A stretch of 64,000 nt of DNA from an uncultured Pelagibacteraceae bacterium (GCA_902597515.1 CACJYB010000001.1:16385-80384), one strand, 5' to 3'; shown: positions 8,742 through 25,107, counted from the first letter of the stretch. A program made the numbers and translations. The notes: generated by a model from the letters alone, not told the origin.

Positions 8742-10517
8742 TTAATTGAGATTTTGCTTTTTTTTGAGCTCTTTTAGCTCATTAAATGTAGTCTCGCTCA
8801 TATCCACTGAAAACTTCGATTCTAACTCTTGAATTCTAAACTCAAGATCATAATTCATTAAATCTCGAGAGATATCTTCCAACAATTCAATTATTTTTTG
8901 GTCGTCATTAGATTGATTTTTTAGAATATGCTTAATTGGAGCAAATTTGTTTATTTTTTCTATTAGTTGAACATCTAATTTAAGATCTTGAATGGTGATT
9001 TGAGAACCAGATTTTAATTTTTCAATAATCATCTTAAATATTTTTTTATTAAAATCAGTAAATAACTTAATATTTTCAATCAAATGAATATTTGCTTGCA
9101 ACAAATCTAATTTATTTATGACCAAATATAATAAAGAAAACTCTTTTAATTCTACTCCAGTCAAAGACTGACTTTCTTTAAAATATTTTTTTGTACTTTC
9201 TAAAGATTTTCTTTTTTTTGAGTAAAAACTCTTATTATTGTGATTAGAATGTGGTGTTAGCTCTGCAATTTTTTCTAAAAAGTATTCTAAAACATATTTT
9301 TTTATAAAATCATCTTTAATTGTATTCGCAATTTCTCTAAGTTTTTTCTCAAATATAGCCATAGATGAAGGATTGTTTTTAGTTTGTTTTTTATAATGAC
9401 TAAAAATAAATTGATGAATTGATAATTTACTTTGTTTTGTAAAATCTACAAAATTAGCTTTACCATTTTTATTGACATAGCTATCTGGATCTTCTTTATC
9501 TGGCAAGAATAAAAATGAAATTTGTTTTTCCGGTTTTAGTTCCTTGATTGAATTTTCAGCAGCTCTAACAGCAGCTTTATAACCACTTTCATCACCATCA
9601 AAACAAATTATTATATCATCAAAAAATTGGTTTAAAGTTAAAATTTGCTTGTCGGTTAAGGACGTACCAAGATTTGCTACCACATTGTCAATTCCATTTT
9701 TACTGAGACCTATAACATCCATGTATCCTTCAACCAAATAAATATGATCGATTTTATTAGAAAGTTTTCTTGCTAAATCTAAATTATATAAATTTGATCC
9801 TTTTTTAAAAAAATTTGTTTCAGGTGAATTTATATATTTAGCAAAGTAATCTAAATTTTCAATAATTCGTCCACCCAAAGCAATTGGTTGACCTGAAATA
9901 TTATTAATTGGAAATATTAATCTTCCTCTAAATCTTTCTACATAAACTTTTTTCTTTTCATCTAAATAGAATAAACCAGTTTCTAAAAGAGTCTGTTCAC
10001 TAAAATCTTTTTTTAATTTATCAAAAAAATTTGGATTTTTCTCTATATATCCTATTTTAAACTTTTTTACTTCTTCCTTGCTTAATGATCTATTTTTTAA
10101 ATAATCTCTAGCAATTGAATAATTTTCATTTTTTAAAAGTTCATTGTGATAAAATTCAACATAATTACTAAAAATGGATTTATACTCATTCCACTTTTTT
10201 TCTCTTTCTTCATCTTGTTTTGAAAACATATAAGGTTGCATACCTGCTAATTGAGCCAAGTATTTAACTGCTTCTCCAAATTTTAGATTTTGAGTTTTCA
10301 TTACAAAATCAAAAATATTGCCATGTTCAGAGGTTGCAAAACAGTGATAAAATTCTTTTTCATCATTCACGGTAAATGATGGTGTTTTTTCATTTTTGAA
10401 AGGTGACAAACCTACAAATTCTTTTCCTCTTTTTTTTAAAGATACAGTTTTCGATACTACCGTTGAAACTTTCAATCTGTTTTTAATCTCATCAAGATAC
10501 TCTTTGGGATATTTCAT
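8742..10517 (-). CDS. dnaG: DNA primase DnaG
   Basis: SPFKNEKTPSFTVN, VEGYMDVI, ALGGRII and DGDESGYKAAVRA motifs. Confidence 0.96.
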   Translation of the reverse strand: MKYPKEYLDEIKNRLKVSTVVSKTVSLKKRGKEFVGLSPFKNEKTPSFTVNDEKEFYHCFATSEHGNIFDFVMKTQNLKFGEAVKYLAQLAGMQPYMFSKQDEEREKKWNEYKSIFSNYVEFYHNELLKNENYSIARDYLKNRSLSKEEVKKFKIGYIEKNPNFFDKLKKDFSEQTLLETGLFYLDEKKKVYVERFRGRLIFPINNISGQPIALGGRIIENLDYFAKYINSPETNFFKKGSNLYNLDLARKLSNKIDHIYLVEGYMDVIGLSKNGIDNVVANLGTSLTDKQILTLNQFFDDIIICFDGDESGYKAAVRAAENSIKELKPEKQISFLFLPDKEDPDSYVNKNGKANFVDFTKQSKLSIHQFIFSHYKKQTKNNPSSMAIFEKKLREIANTIKDDFIKKYVLEYFLEKIAELTPHSNHNNKSFYSKKRKSLESTKKYFKESQSLTGVELKEFSLLYLVINKLDLLQANIHLIENIKLFTDFNKKIFKMIIEKLKSGSQITIQDLKLDVQLIEKINKFAPIKHILKNQSNDDQKIIELLEDISRDLMNYDLEFRIQELESKFSVDMSETTFNELKELKKKQNLN

Positions 10518-10978
10518 TATTTATTTAACAATTCTTTGATCAATGATCCTGCTTTGGAAAAATCAATTTCGTCTGCATGAGATTTTTTAAGTTCGCCCAT
10601 AACTTTTCCCATATCTTTTAATGAATTTGCTCCAATTTTCGAAATAACATCTGCACAAATTTTCTTTGTTTCTTCTTCGCTAAGCTGTTTGGGTAAAAAA
10701 CTTGTTAAAATATCATATTCATTTTGCTCAACCTCTAAAAGATCTGTTCTATTATTTTTTTTATAAATATCGATCGATTCGGCTCGTTGTTTAACCATTT
10801 TTTTTAAAAGTTTCTTTATGTCCTCATCATCAGTTTCTTTTTTATTAGGGCCTGATCTGTTAATAATATCCAAATCCTTAATCGAAGATAATATTAACCT
10901 ATAGGTTGATATTTTATTTTTATCTTTCGATTTTAAAGCATTTTTATATTCGTTTTCGATGGTCTGTTTTAATGACAT
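10517..10978 (-). CDS. GatB/YqeY domain protein
   Basis: YqeY family pattern (YRLILSSIKDLDI ... MVKQRAESIDIYKKNNRTDLLEVEQNE). Confidence 0.9.
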   Translation of the reverse strand: MSLKQTIENEYKNALKSKDKNKISTYRLILSSIKDLDIINRSGPNKKETDDEDIKKLLKKMVKQRAESIDIYKKNNRTDLLEVEQNEYDILTSFLPKQLSEEETKKICADVISKIGANSLKDMGKVMGELKKSHADEIDFSKAGSLIKELLNK

Positions 10979-11104
10979 AATTTTTTAATCTACTTTAAAG
11001 AATAAATTCTTCAAAAGAAAAATTGTTTTTTTACAATTTTATATTACATCTCTGTTGCGATAATAAAGCAATTATTGTATTAACCTTTAACTCATGAGTT
11101 GTAA

Positions 11105-12301
11105 TTGAACAAAAAATCAAAAAAAACTAACTCAAAAATAAAATCTCAAATCAACACAGGCGTTTTAGTTCTAGAAAATAAAAAGGTATTCAAAGGAATT
11201 GGAATTGGATTTCAAGGAGAAGCCACGGGCGAAGTTTGCTTTAATACATCTTTGACAGGTTATCAAGAAATCATCTCTGATCCGTCATATGCAGGTCAAA
11301 TTATTAACTTTACCTTTCCCCATATTGGAAATGTTGGAACCAATAAAGAAGATCACGAATCTGATAAAATATGGGCACGAGGAGTGATAATTAATTCTGA
11401 AATAACTTCACCCTCAAATTACAGATCATTCCTACATTTAGATAATTGGCTTAAGAAAAATAAAATAGTTGGAATTACTGGCTTAGATACCAGAAGCCTA
11501 ACAAACTTTATAAGAGACAAAGGTGCCCCCAAAGGTACTATTAGTTATTCAAAAAAAGGAAAATTTAATATTAATAAATTGACCAACTCTACAATAAAAT
11601 GGAGTGGATTAAAAAATCTTGATCTTGCAGAAGTAGTTTCAACCCAGAAAAATTATATTTGGAAAGGTCTTAAAACCTGGAAAAAAGAAATTGGATATAA
11701 AAAAAATACTAAAAACTCATTTCATGTTGTTGCAATTGATTATGGAATTAAAAAAAACATCTTAAGATATTTCTCTGACTTCAACTGTAAAGTTACAGTT
11801 GTCTCCTGTAAAACTAGTGCCCACAAAATTTTAGCTTTAAAACCAAATGGAATATTTTTATCAAATGGTCCTGGTGATCCAGCTGCAACAGGGAAATACG
11901 CTATAGAAATTATTAAAGATCTAATTAAAAATAATTTACCAATATTTGGTATTTGTTTGGGTCATCAAATTTTAGCGTTAGCATTAGGTGGCAAGACAAA
12001 AAAAATGAAGCTTGGTCATAGAGGAGCAAATCACCCCGTTAAAAATTTAATTCATGATAATGTTGAGATAACCAGTCAAAACCATGGATTTGAAGTAGTT
12101 AAAGAAACATTGCCAAAAAATATTGAGGTCACGCATAAATCTTTATTTGATAATAGTATTGAAGGTATCAAACTAAAAAATAAACCAGTCTTTTCAGTTC
12201 AATATCATCCAGAGTCTAATCCAGGACCTCAAGATAGTGTTTATTTATTTCAAGAATTTATTAACAACATGAAAAAAAATGCCAAAAAGAAAAGATATTA
12301 A
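11105..12301 (+). CDS. carA: Carbamoyl-phosphate synthase small subunit (TTG start)
   Basis: [34 protein letters not shown] and GICLGHQ glutamine amidotransferase motif. Confidence 0.97.
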   Translation: MNKKSKKTNSKIKSQINTGVLVLENKKVFKGIGIGFQGEATGEVCFNTSLTGYQEIISDPSYAGQIINFTFPHIGNVGTNKEDHESDKIWARGVIINSEITSPSNYRSFLHLDNWLKKNKIVGITGLDTRSLTNFIRDKGAPKGTISYSKKGKFNINKLTNSTIKWSGLKNLDLAEVVSTQKNYIWKGLKTWKKEIGYKKNTKNSFHVVAIDYGIKKNILRYFSDFNCKVTVVSCKTSAHKILALKPNGIFLSNGPGDPAATGKYAIEIIKDLIKNNLPIFGICLGHQILALALGGKTKKMKLGHRGANHPVKNLIHDNVEITSQNHGFEVVKETLPKNIEVTHKSLFDNSIEGIKLKNKPVFSVQYHPESNPGPQDSVYLFQEFINNMKKNAKKKRY

Positions 12302-15300
12302 AAAAATATTAGTTGTAGGAGCTGGTCCAATAATTATAGGACAAGCATGTGAATTTGATTATTCAGGGACACAAGCATGTAAAGCTCTTAAAGATGAGGG
12401 TTATAAAGTAGTTTTAATAAACTCAAATCCTGCAACAATTATGACTGATCCAGATGTTGCGGATAAAACTTATATTGAACCAATTACACTAGATGTATTA
12501 GAAAAAATTCTAAAGAAAGAAAAACCAGATGCAATTCTTCCAACAATGGGAGGACAAACTGCGCTTAACCTTGCTATGGAAGCAGAGAAAAAAGGAATTC
12601 TAAAAAAATACAAAATTGAGTTGATAGGAGCAAATTCTAAAGCAATTTCTAATGCCGAGGACAGAAAGAAATTTAGAAAAAATATGATTGATATTGGTTT
12701 AGATTTACCAAAATCAGAAATCCTAAATAATAATAATCAAGCTTCAAAAGTATTAAAAAAAATTGGTTTGCCTGCAATTATAAGACCTGCTTTTACACTT
12801 GGTGGGCTTGGTGGAGGAATAGCCAAAACTAGAAAAGATTATTTTAAGATTGTTAAAAATGGATTACATGAATCTCCGGTAAGCCAAGTTCTTGTAGAGG
12901 AATGTTTAGAGGGCTGGAAAGAATTTGAGATGGAGGTTGTAAGAGATAAGAAAGATAACTGTATCATCATTTGCTCAATTGAAAATATAGATCCAATGGG
13001 AATTCATACGGGTGACTCTGTAACAATTGCACCAGCTCTTACACTTACAGATAAAGAATACCAAGTAATGAGAAATGCATCTATTGCATGTTTGAGAAAA
13101 ATTGGAGTTGAAACTGGAGGATCAAATGTTCAGTTTGCTATCAATCCTAAAAATGGTCGAATGGTTGTCATTGAAATGAATCCACGTGTATCAAGATCAT
13201 CAGCACTTGCATCAAAAGCAACTGGATTTCCAATTGCGAAAGTAGCTGCAAAATTAGCGGTTGGTTATACTCTGGATGAATTAAAAAATGAAATAACTAA
13301 AGTTACTCCTGCTTCATTTGAACCAAGTATAGATTATGTGGTGACTAAAATTCCAAGATTTACATTTGAAAAATTTTCTACTTCTCCTGCAACTTTAGGG
13401 ACATCAATGAAATCAGTAGGTGAAGCAATGGCTATTGGAAGAAACTTTAAAGAATCTTTACAAAAGGCGCTGGTATCTCTTGAAACTGGTTTTTCAGGTT
13501 TAGACAGAATTTTTGATTTAAATAAAAAGCAAATTGAAAAAAAGCTTAAAGAAACTATTCCAAATAAGATATTACTAGTTGCTGAAGCAATTAGAAAAAA
13601 AATAAACTTAAAGAAAATATATAATTTATCCAAAATTGATCCTTGGTTTTTAGAACAAATTAAAGAGATAGTCGATTATGAAACACAAATAAAAACTAAA
13701 GGACTTCCTATAGATTTTGCAGAATTTAATAGAATAAAATCAATAGGATTTTCAGATAAAAAGCTTTCGGAATTAACTAAAACTTCTGAAGAAATTGTTA
13801 GAAGAAAAAGATCAGCCCTTAAAATCTTCCCAGTTTATAAAAAAGTAGATACTTGTGCAGCTGAATTCAAATCATTTACGCCTTATATGTATTCAACATA
13901 TCAAAGAAACTTTTCAATTAACTCAGAATGTGAAGCAGATCCATCTAATAAGAAAAAAATAATTATTCTTGGAGGAGGACCAAATAGAATTGGTCAAGGA
14001 ATTGAGTTTGATTATTGCTGTTGTCAGGCAAGTTTTTCATTAAAAGACGCAGGTTTTGAGACTATTATGGTTAATTGTAACCCTGAAACAGTATCAACAG
14101 ACTATGATACAAGTGATCGATTATACTTTGAACCTTTAAAAGAAGAATATGTTTTTAACATAATTAAAAAAGAACAAGAAAAAGGAAATCTGATAGGAGT
14201 AATAGCTCAGTTTGGAGGCCAAACTCCAATTAAACTTGCTAAATTTTTGCACGATAACAAGCTTCCAATTTTAGGAACTCAATATACTTCTATAGATTTA
14301 GCAGAGGATAGAGATAGATTTAGAAATTTATTAAATAAATTAAAACTAAAACAAGCAGAGAGTGGGATTGCAAAGACATTTAATCAGGCAATAAAAATTG
14401 CAGACAAAATAGGATTACCATTAATGGTAAGACCTTCATATGTTCTAGGTGGAAGAGCAATGGAAATTGTTCATGAAAAAAATCAGCTTAAAAAATTTGT
14501 TGAAGAGGCATTTAAAGCCGCAGAAGAAAATCCAATTTTGATTGATAAATTTATTGATCATGCAATGGAGGTAGATGTGGATGCCATATCAGATGGAAAA
14601 AAGGTTCACGTTGCAGGAATTATGCAACATATCGAAGAAGCTGGAATTCATTCAGGAGACTCGGCGTGTAGCCTACCCCCTGTATCAATTAAACCATACC
14701 TTCTTAAAGAAATAGAAAATCAAACCAAAAAACTTGCTATAGCTTTAAATGTAAAAGGTTTCATGAATATACAGTTTGCAATTAAAAAAGATGAAATTTA
14801 TGTGATTGAAGTAAATCCTAGAGCAAGTCGAACAGTACCTTTTGTTTCAAAAGCAAAAGGATTGCCCCTAGCTAAAATTGCATCAAGAGTAATGGCTGGT
14901 GAAAAGTTATCTAAGTTTAACTTAAAAGATAAATCTAAAGGTATGTACGCAGTTAAAGAAGCTGTATTTCCATTTAATAAATTTCCCAACAGTGACTTAT
15001 TGTTAGGGCCTGAGATGAAGTCGACAGGAGAAGTTATGGGATTTGATAAAAATTTTGGAATGGCTTTTGCCAAAAGTCAGATCGCAGCAGCTAACTCATT
15101 ACCAAAACAAGGATTAGCTTTTATATCTCTTAAAGATAGTCACAAAGATGAAGGAATAGATTTAGCAAAAGAACTTCTTAAACTTAAGTTTACATTATGC
15201 GCAACTAGAGGAACTGCAGAATATATTCGAAAGCATGGGATGAAATGTAAAATTATAAATAAAGTTAGCACAGGTTCTCCACATATAGTAGATGTTTTGG

Positions 15301-15503
15301 ACTCTAAAAAAATTGCATTAGTAATAAATACTGGAGGTGGAAATAGTGAACATAGATTAAGTGATGCAATAGCTTTAAGAAGAGCAACGCTTAAGAATAA
15401 AGTTCCTTATTGCACTAATATGTCTACTGCTCAAGCATGTTTAGAGGCAATTAGATCGCTAAAAACAAAAAAATTAGAAGTGACTTCTCTTCAGGAAGTT
15501 TAA
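12279..15503 (+). CDS. carB: Carbamoyl-phosphate synthase large subunit
   Basis: Duplicated ATP-grasp domains; [25 protein letters not shown]-terminal MGS domain. Overlaps carA. Confidence 0.98.
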   Translation: MPKRKDIKKILVVGAGPIIIGQACEFDYSGTQACKALKDEGYKVVLINSNPATIMTDPDVADKTYIEPITLDVLEKILKKEKPDAILPTMGGQTALNLAMEAEKKGILKKYKIELIGANSKAISNAEDRKKFRKNMIDIGLDLPKSEILNNNNQASKVLKKIGLPAIIRPAFTLGGLGGGIAKTRKDYFKIVKNGLHESPVSQVLVEECLEGWKEFEMEVVRDKKDNCIIICSIENIDPMGIHTGDSVTIAPALTLTDKEYQVMRNASIACLRKIGVETGGSNVQFAINPKNGRMVVIEMNPRVSRSSALASKATGFPIAKVAAKLAVGYTLDELKNEITKVTPASFEPSIDYVVTKIPRFTFEKFSTSPATLGTSMKSVGEAMAIGRNFKESLQKALVSLETGFSGLDRIFDLNKKQIEKKLKETIPNKILLVAEAIRKKINLKKIYNLSKIDPWFLEQIKEIVDYETQIKTKGLPIDFAEFNRIKSIGFSDKKLSELTKTSEEIVRRKRSALKIFPVYKKVDTCAAEFKSFTPYMYSTYQRNFSINSECEADPSNKKKIIILGGGPNRIGQGIEFDYCCCQASFSLKDAGFETIMVNCNPETVSTDYDTSDRLYFEPLKEEYVFNIIKKEQEKGNLIGVIAQFGGQTPIKLAKFLHDNKLPILGTQYTSIDLAEDRDRFRNLLNKLKLKQAESGIAKTFNQAIKIADKIGLPLMVRPSYVLGGRAMEIVHEKNQLKKFVEEAFKAAEENPILIDKFIDHAMEVDVDAISDGKKVHVAGIMQHIEEAGIHSGDSACSLPPVSIKPYLLKEIENQTKKLAIALNVKGFMNIQFAIKKDEIYVIEVNPRASRTVPFVSKAKGLPLAKIASRVMAGEKLSKFNLKDKSKGMYAVKEAVFPFNKFPNSDLLLGPEMKSTGEVMGFDKNFGMAFAKSQIAAANSLPKQGLAFISLKDSHKDEGIDLAKELLKLKFTLCATRGTAEYIRKHGMKCKIINKVSTGSPHIVDVLDSKKIALVINTGGGNSEHRLSDAIALRRATLKNKVPYCTNMSTAQACLEAIRSLKTKKLEVTSLQEV

Positions 15504-16165
15504 GAATTTACTTTCCAATCAGTTTTAAAAGTAACATAATTTACTTGAATACATCGTCTTTCTTTAACGATCTTTTTCTTCTCCATGCCATGCCATGTAT
15601 TTGGTCCGCTGGTAAAAAGATAACCATAATTATGTTTATAAGGAAGTGTTTTAACCTTTTCTAATTTTTCATTGTAAAAATCAGTTCCTAAATTTTCAGA
15701 TTCATTTGTTTTATTAATAAATATTAAACCTGACATGAGTTTTTCTTTTATATCGCAATGAGGCTTTAACCAAAAACCCTCTCGGTCACATATAACCTCA
15801 ACCCTAACATAGGAATTTGATAAATCTTTGTTTATCATTTTAGAAATTGTTTCATAAGTTTCTTTAGACTGAAGTTCATTTATAAATTTTACCAAATTTG
15901 GAAATTGAGATGAGTTTTCTTTATTAATAAAACATCTAAACTTTATTGCTTGCCCCCCTGAAGCTATACCTTTTCTAAATTCTGCAGCTCCACCATCTAT
16001 TGCTCTTGTTCCATCATAATTAAGATTATGTTTACTGACATCAGGAATGTCTGCTTTAACTATTTCATCAATTGCATCTTCAGACAAAGCATCACTATAC
16101 TCCCAATGATTAAATGGAAAGTTATGTTCTTTTGAATTGTTTTTAATTGAATCTAAAAATGACAT
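15500..16165 (-). CDS. 2OG-Fe(II) oxygenase family protein
   Basis: [18 protein letters not shown] ... [23 protein letters not shown] (HxD...H...R pattern). Confidence 0.7.
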   Translation of the reverse strand: MSFLDSIKNNSKEHNFPFNHWEYSDALSEDAIDEIVKADIPDVSKHNLNYDGTRAIDGGAAEFRKGIASGGQAIKFRCFINKENSSQFPNLVKFINELQSKETYETISKMINKDLSNSYVRVEVICDREGFWLKPHCDIKEKLMSGLIFINKTNESENLGTDFYNEKLEKVKTLPYKHNYGYLFTSGPNTWHGMEKKKIVKERRCIQVNYVTFKTDWKVNS

Positions 16166-17109
16166 TAGGGTTGTATTTTTTCTTTAATAATTTTTGCTAC
16201 TCTATTCGTTTCATCTAATTTTTGATAGTCCCAATTTTCAATTTCTTCACCTAAGTTTCTAGTAATATTTAATTCTCTGAATAAATTTCTAAAATTTTGA
16301 AATCTAACGTCTTTCCTTTTCGGTAAAATATTGGCAACATAAATTGGTTTTCCAGTTAAAGCAGCTTCAGATATCATTGAGCTAGAGTCGCATGTAACAA
16401 CTATATTTTCTGAAATTGCTAGAGCTGAAAGATAAGCTTTTTTATCAACATTCATAATCACAGTGTGATTTTCTCCAAAAAACTCTTTTGCATAGTGTAT
16501 GGTATTTAATGGCGTTCTCATTGAAGGTATCACCACAAGTTGAAAATCATGTTTTTTCAATAATTTGTAAAAAATTGAAAATATATGCTTCATATTTTTT
16601 GTTGAGTAATCGTAATATTTTGTAGGACCACCCATTATCAAACACCAAACTTTTCTATTATCCTGTTTAATATATGAATTTAAATAACTTCTATTTTCTT
16701 CAATTTCATTTTCTGTTAAATAGTGAATTGCACCTTTTGTTTTAATTACATTTGCACCACTTATCCCATCATGTTCGGGAGCAACAATAAAATCAAAATG
16801 ATTAAAATCCACCTTTGGATCTTGAATATGAATATTTAAAACTTTTTTTTTTGAAATACTTTTTAAGTGGATTGAAGGAATAACACTTTTTCTTCCACAT
16901 GAAATAATTACATCAAAATCAGACTCGTTTATTTTTTTATAAACGTTTTGTGATATTGGAATTAATTTTGGAGGAACAATTTTCCAAAAATTATTTAGTT
17001 CAACCTTATGGTGTGTAAAATCCATATCTAAAGCTTTAGCCAAACCTTCTACCTGGCTTATCATGCCATGCATACCTTGAGTTAATAAAATACCTTTTAA
17101 TTTAGTCAT
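16165..17109 (-). CDS. ELM1-like (mitochondrial fission ELM1 family) protein
   Basis: VISCGRKSVIPSIHLK, IQDPKVDFNHFDFIVAPEHD, VTCDSSSMISEAALTGKPIYV typical of ELM1/DUF1022. Confidence 0.75.
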   Translation of the reverse strand: MTKLKGILLTQGMHGMISQVEGLAKALDMDFTHHKVELNNFWKIVPPKLIPISQNVYKKINESDFDVIISCGRKSVIPSIHLKSISKKKVLNIHIQDPKVDFNHFDFIVAPEHDGISGANVIKTKGAIHYLTENEIEENRSYLNSYIKQDNRKVWCLIMGGPTKYYDYSTKNMKHIFSIFYKLLKKHDFQLVVIPSMRTPLNTIHYAKEFFGENHTVIMNVDKKAYLSALAISENIVVTCDSSSMISEAALTGKPIYVANILPKRKDVRFQNFRNLFRELNITRNLGEEIENWDYQKLDETNRVAKIIKEKIQP

Positions 17110-17130
17110 TAATCACTATATAGCTTTCAT

Positions 17131-18075
17131 ATGAGTCAAAATCCAACTAAACACACAAAAGTGTTAATAATTGGATCAGGTCCAGCTGGATACACTGCAG
17201 CAGTTTATGCTGCTCGTGCAATGTTAAATCCTATTTTAGTTTATGGATCTGAGCCAGGAGGACAATTAACAACAACAACTGATGTTGAAAATTATCCAGG
17301 ATTTTCTGAAGTTATTCAGGGGCCATGGTTAATGGATCAAATGAAAGAACAAGCAAAAGCAGTTGGAACTGAAATGATTGAAGACCATATTGGATCTGTA
17401 AATTTAAAATGTTCACCATTTGAAGCAATTGGTGATAGTGGTCAGAAATATACTGCTGATAGCATTATTATTTCTACTGGAGCTCAAGCAAGATGGTTAA
17501 ATATAAAATCAGAACAGGAATTTAGAGGATTTGGTGTTTCTGCGTGCGCTACGTGTGATGGTTTTTTCTTTAAAGATAAAGAAGTAGCAGTTGTCGGAGG
17601 AGGCAATGCAGCTGTTGAAGAAGCAATGTTCCTCACAAAGTTTGCATCTAAAGTAAAATTAATCCATAGAAGAGATAGTTTAAGAGCTGAAAAAATGCTT
17701 CAAAAAAAATTAATGGAAAATAAAAAAATAGAAATAATTTGGGACTCTGTAGTTGAAGATGTGTTAGGTGATAAAGATCCTAAAAATGTTAAAGGAATAA
17801 AGATTAAAAATGTTAAAACAAATAAAATTCAAGAATTGAAACTTGATGGCGTATTCATTGCTATTGGTCATGATCCAGCTACTCAACTTTTTAAAGATCA
17901 ATTAAAAATGGATAATGAGGGATATTTAATTACCAAACCTGACTCAACAGAAACAAATGTTCCTGGTGTTTATGCAGCTGGAGATGTAAAAGACAAAACA
18001 TTTAGACAAGCTGTAACCGCTGCAGGTATGGGATGTATGGCAGCATTAGAAGCTGAAAAATTCCTATCTCACTAA
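17131..18075 (+). CDS. trxB: Thioredoxin-disulfide reductase
   Basis: GSGPAGYTAAVYAARA, CATCDGFFF redox motif, GVYAAGDVKDKTFRQAVTAAGMGCMAA. Confidence 0.97.
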   Translation: MSQNPTKHTKVLIIGSGPAGYTAAVYAARAMLNPILVYGSEPGGQLTTTTDVENYPGFSEVIQGPWLMDQMKEQAKAVGTEMIEDHIGSVNLKCSPFEAIGDSGQKYTADSIIISTGAQARWLNIKSEQEFRGFGVSACATCDGFFFKDKEVAVVGGGNAAVEEAMFLTKFASKVKLIHRRDSLRAEKMLQKKLMENKKIEIIWDSVVEDVLGDKDPKNVKGIKIKNVKTNKIQELKLDGVFIAIGHDPATQLFKDQLKMDNEGYLITKPDSTETNVPGVYAAGDVKDKTFRQAVTAAGMGCMAALEAEKFLSH

Positions 18076-18716
18076 TTCAGCAATCTCATTTGATTCAAAT
18101 ATACTTTGATTAATATTTTCATTTGCCAACTTTACCATTGCTTTGGCGACTATTTCTGCCCTAATTGGTCTCATTTTTCTTAAAGGTCCAACCAATATTG
18201 GAGTTAACAATTTAAATAATATTATACCAAATTTTTCACCTAATCTTTTTTCTTTTCTATTTCCCAATAAGAAAGATGGTCTCATGATCCCAATTTTATC
18301 AAAATTTTGATTTTTAATTTCTTGTTCAACTAATCCTTTGAATTTTAAATAATCACCTGAACTTTTTGGATCTGCATAACCAGATGAAACGAAAAAAAAT
18401 GATTTAATTGAATTTGATTTAGCAATTTGGGCAATTTGTATAGGAATATTCAGTTCAATTCTTTCATATTCATTTTTATTAGGTGAATTTTTTCTTGTTG
18501 TACCAATACAAAAAAAACAGTCTTCACCTTTAATATCATTTCTATACTTTTCTAAATCATTAAAATCAGTTTCAATAATTTCAATTTTTGGATTAATAAG
18601 TTCTATTTTTGAACGAACAAAAATCTTTATTTTTGAATAATTTGAATTCAGGGTAAGTTCATTAACAAGATGCCCGCCAACTAAACCTGACGAACCAAAC
18701 ACTAGGGCTGTTTTCA

Positions 18717-18717
<1 letters not shown>
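18064..18717 (-). CDS. NAD(P)-binding SDR-like (HIM1/YbjT-type) oxidoreductase
   Basis: VFGSSGLVGGHLVNELT nucleotide-binding motif; DCFFCIGTTRK; FFFVSSGYADPKSSGDYLKFKGLVEQ. Confidence 0.75.
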
Positions 18718-22108
<3,391 letters not shown>

Positions 22109-22127
<19 letters not shown>

Positions 22128-22861
22128 TTATTACTGGAGGAGCAACCCGAATGGGTGCTGCAATAGCAAGGCATTTATCTGGTGCAAATAAGGAAATCTT
22201 AATTCATTATAACAAATCAAGATTAAAAGCGGAAAAATTAAAAAAAGAATTATCTCAGAAAGGAACAAAAGTTTACATAGTCAAAGGTGATTTAAGCAAA
22301 GAAACTGATATAAAAAAAATAATTAAATTTGCAAAATCAAAACTAAAATTTTTTGATTGTCTTATTAATAATGCCTCTTTATTTGAAAATGATAAATTAG
22401 AAAATTTTTCATTAGATAGTTGGAGCAAACATTTAAGGACTAATTTAAGAGCACCTGCACTATTAACAAAAGAATTTGCTAAAAATGTTAAAGGCAAAAA
22501 TAATAATATTATAAATATTATTGATCAAAGAGTCTTCAAATTAACTCCTTACTTTTTTTCATACACTCTAAGCAAAACTGGTTTGTATACTTTAACAAAA
22601 ACTAGCGCTATGAGTTTAGCTCCTAATATAAGAGTCAATGCAATTGCTCCTGGACCCACTATAAAAAATCAAAGACAATCTGAAAAACATTTCAAAAAGC
22701 AATATTTAGCAACACCTCTAAAAAGACAAGTTGATGTGGAACAAATATGTAATGCTGTTGACTTTTTTATTAAAAATATATCTATTACTGGTCAAGTTTT
22801 AGCTATTGATAGTGGTCAAAATCTTAACTGGCAAACACCAGATGTAATGGGTAAAGAATGA
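22109..22861 (+). CDS. SDR family oxidoreductase (possible FolM/pteridine-reductase-like)
   Basis: [46 protein letters not shown]; adjacent to folB. Confidence 0.8.
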
Positions 22862-23283
22862 AAAAAAATAATTTAAAAATTGTCAAAATAGATAAAAATA
22901 AAAGCCTATTTAATTATGAGAAAAAAATCCTAATTAATGAATTAATCTTAGATTTAAAACTTGGTTATTACGATTTTGAAAAAGAAAAATCACAGAAAGT
23001 TAAATTTAGTCTTGAAATAGACTATGAAGATAAAAAACCTTCAAGTGATAAAGACATAAAATCCATTGTTAATTATGGAACTATAGTCAAATTAATTACA
23101 AAACTTGTAAAAAAGAAACATTACAATTTCTTAGAAACTTTAGCAGAAGCTGTTTTTGACGAACTATTTAAAGACAAAAGGATTGCTAAAATAATGTTAA
23201 AAATTGAAAAATTAGAAATCTTAAAACAGTGTTCATCTGTTGGTATTCAAATTACCAAAAAGAGAAGCCATGACAAGCTCTGA
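22858..23283 (+). CDS. folB: Dihydroneopterin aldolase-like protein
   Basis: [26 protein letters not shown] ... [28 protein letters not shown] pattern. Confidence 0.75.
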   Translation: MKKNNLKIVKIDKNKSLFNYEKKILINELILDLKLGYYDFEKEKSQKVKFSLEIDYEDKKPSSDKDIKSIVNYGTIVKLITKLVKKKHYNFLETLAEAVFDELFKDKRIAKIMLKIEKLEILKQCSSVGIQITKKRSHDKL

Positions 23284-25105
23284 AATAGGAAAAGAAGTAA
23301 TTAAAAAAGAACTACCTCTAGTACCAAAACTTCCAGGCGTATACAGGATGCTTAATGAAAAGAATGAAATTCTTTATGTAGGTAAAGCCAAAAATTTACC
23401 TAATAGATTAAAGAGTTATGTTGCAGAAAAAAATCATATAATTAGAACTGAACGAATGTTGTCTCAAACAAGAAAATTAGAGATAACAACGACATCTAAT
23501 GAAAGTGAAGCATTACTTCTGGAAGCAAATTTAATCAAAAAGCATAAGCCAAAATTTAATATCCTATTACGTGATGATAAGTCATTTCCATTTATATTTA
23601 TTGGTAATAAAGATAAATGGCCTCAAATAAAAAGACATAGAGGAAAGAAAACAAAAGAAGGTTTTTACTTTGGACCTTTTGCTTCTGCTGGTTCTGCTAA
23701 TTGGACAATCAAAATGATCCAAAAGATTTTTCATTTAAGAGTTTGTGATGATACCGTCTTCAAGAACAGAGAAAGGCCGTGTATCTTATATCAAATAAAA
23801 AGATGTTCTGGACCTTGTGTAGGGTATGTAAAAAAAGAGGAATACAATCAAACAGTAGAAGATGCTATTGAATTTGTTTCAGGCAAATCTAGGAAAATTC
23901 AAAAAAGTCTTTCTAACCAAATGGAAAAAGCAAGTAATGATCTTGATTTTGAAAAAGCTGTAATTTTAAGAGATAGAATTAAAGCGTTAAACATAATTCA
24001 ATCTTCACAGAGAATTAATGAAGCAAATTTAGTTGAGGCAGATGTTATTGCTGGGTATAAAGAGTCTGGAAAAACTTGTATTCAAGTGTTTTTTTATAGA
24101 TCAAAACAAAATTGGGGTAATCAAGCTTTTTTTCCAAAACATGATCCAGATGAAAAATTTAGTGAAATCCTAAATTCATTTGTCTCTCAGTTTTATGAAA
24201 ATAAAAGTATTCCTTCATCGGTTATTCTTTCAGAAGAAATAAAAGAAAAAACATTAATTGAAAAAACGCTAACACAAAAAGAAGGTAAACAGATAAATAT
24301 TTCAGTTGCAAAAAAAGGATCAAAACTCAAGGTTATTAATCAAGCAATAAAAAATGCAAAAGATAGTCTTAATAGAAAACTTTATGAAAGTCAGAATAAT
24401 AAAGAATTGTTCGATGCAGTAGCTCAAAAATTTAATTTAGAAAACAATATAAATTTAATTGAGGTTTACGATAATAGTCATATTCAAGGCACAAATAGTG
24501 TTGGCGCTTTAATAGCCTACGGTGATGAGGGATTTATTAAAAAAAGATATAGAAAATTTAATATTAAACACAAAAAAAATGAGCAAGATGACTATGGAAT
24601 GATGAGAGAAGTGTTGAATAGAAGGTTTAAAAGAGCAGTTCAAGAAAAAGATAACTACCTTGCTTTTCCTGATTTAGTGCTTGTAGATGGAGGAAAAGGT
24701 CAATATTCAGTGGCTAGAGAGAGCCTTAATGAATTAGGACTTCACGACATTCCAATTATTGCAATAGCAAAAGGTAAATTTAGAAATAGTGGAAATGAAA
24801 CTTTTTTTCACAATGGCAAAGAATATAAATTCACTAGAAATGACCCTACCCTATTTTTTCTTCAAAGAATAAGAGATGAATCACATAGATTTGCCATAAG
24901 TGCTCACAGAGCAAAGAGAAAAAGAGGTATAAGCAAATCTCTATTAGATCAAATAGAGGGTATTGGAGCTATTAGAAAAAGAGCTTTATTGAACCATTTT
25001 GGATCTGCAAGATCGGTAGAGTCTGCTAGCTTAGATGAAATAAAATCTGTAGAAGGTGTTGAAGAAAAAGTAGCAAAAAAGATATATAACTTTTTTCACG
25101 AATAA
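23270..25105 (+). CDS. uvrC: Excinuclease ABC subunit C
   Basis: GIY-YIG domain ([22 protein letters not shown]), [29 protein letters not shown]-terminal HhH. Confidence 0.97.
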   Translation: MTSSEIGKEVIKKELPLVPKLPGVYRMLNEKNEILYVGKAKNLPNRLKSYVAEKNHIIRTERMLSQTRKLEITTTSNESEALLLEANLIKKHKPKFNILLRDDKSFPFIFIGNKDKWPQIKRHRGKKTKEGFYFGPFASAGSANWTIKMIQKIFHLRVCDDTVFKNRERPCILYQIKRCSGPCVGYVKKEEYNQTVEDAIEFVSGKSRKIQKSLSNQMEKASNDLDFEKAVILRDRIKALNIIQSSQRINEANLVEADVIAGYKESGKTCIQVFFYRSKQNWGNQAFFPKHDPDEKFSEILNSFVSQFYENKSIPSSVILSEEIKEKTLIEKTLTQKEGKQINISVAKKGSKLKVINQAIKNAKDSLNRKLYESQNNKELFDAVAQKFNLENNINLIEVYDNSHIQGTNSVGALIAYGDEGFIKKRYRKFNIKHKKNEQDDYGMMREVLNRRFKRAVQEKDNYLAFPDLVLVDGGKGQYSVARESLNELGLHDIPIIAIAKGKFRNSGNETFFHNGKEYKFTRNDPTLFFLQRIRDESHRFAISAHRAKRKRGISKSLLDQIEGIGAIRKRALLNHFGSARSVESASLDEIKSVEGVEEKVAKKIYNFFHE

Positions 25106-25107
25106 TT

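Noticed and set aside
13334-13633. Antisense ORFs inside carB (also 14798-15073)
   Set aside because: Complement of conserved carB codons; no start-signal or family evidence.
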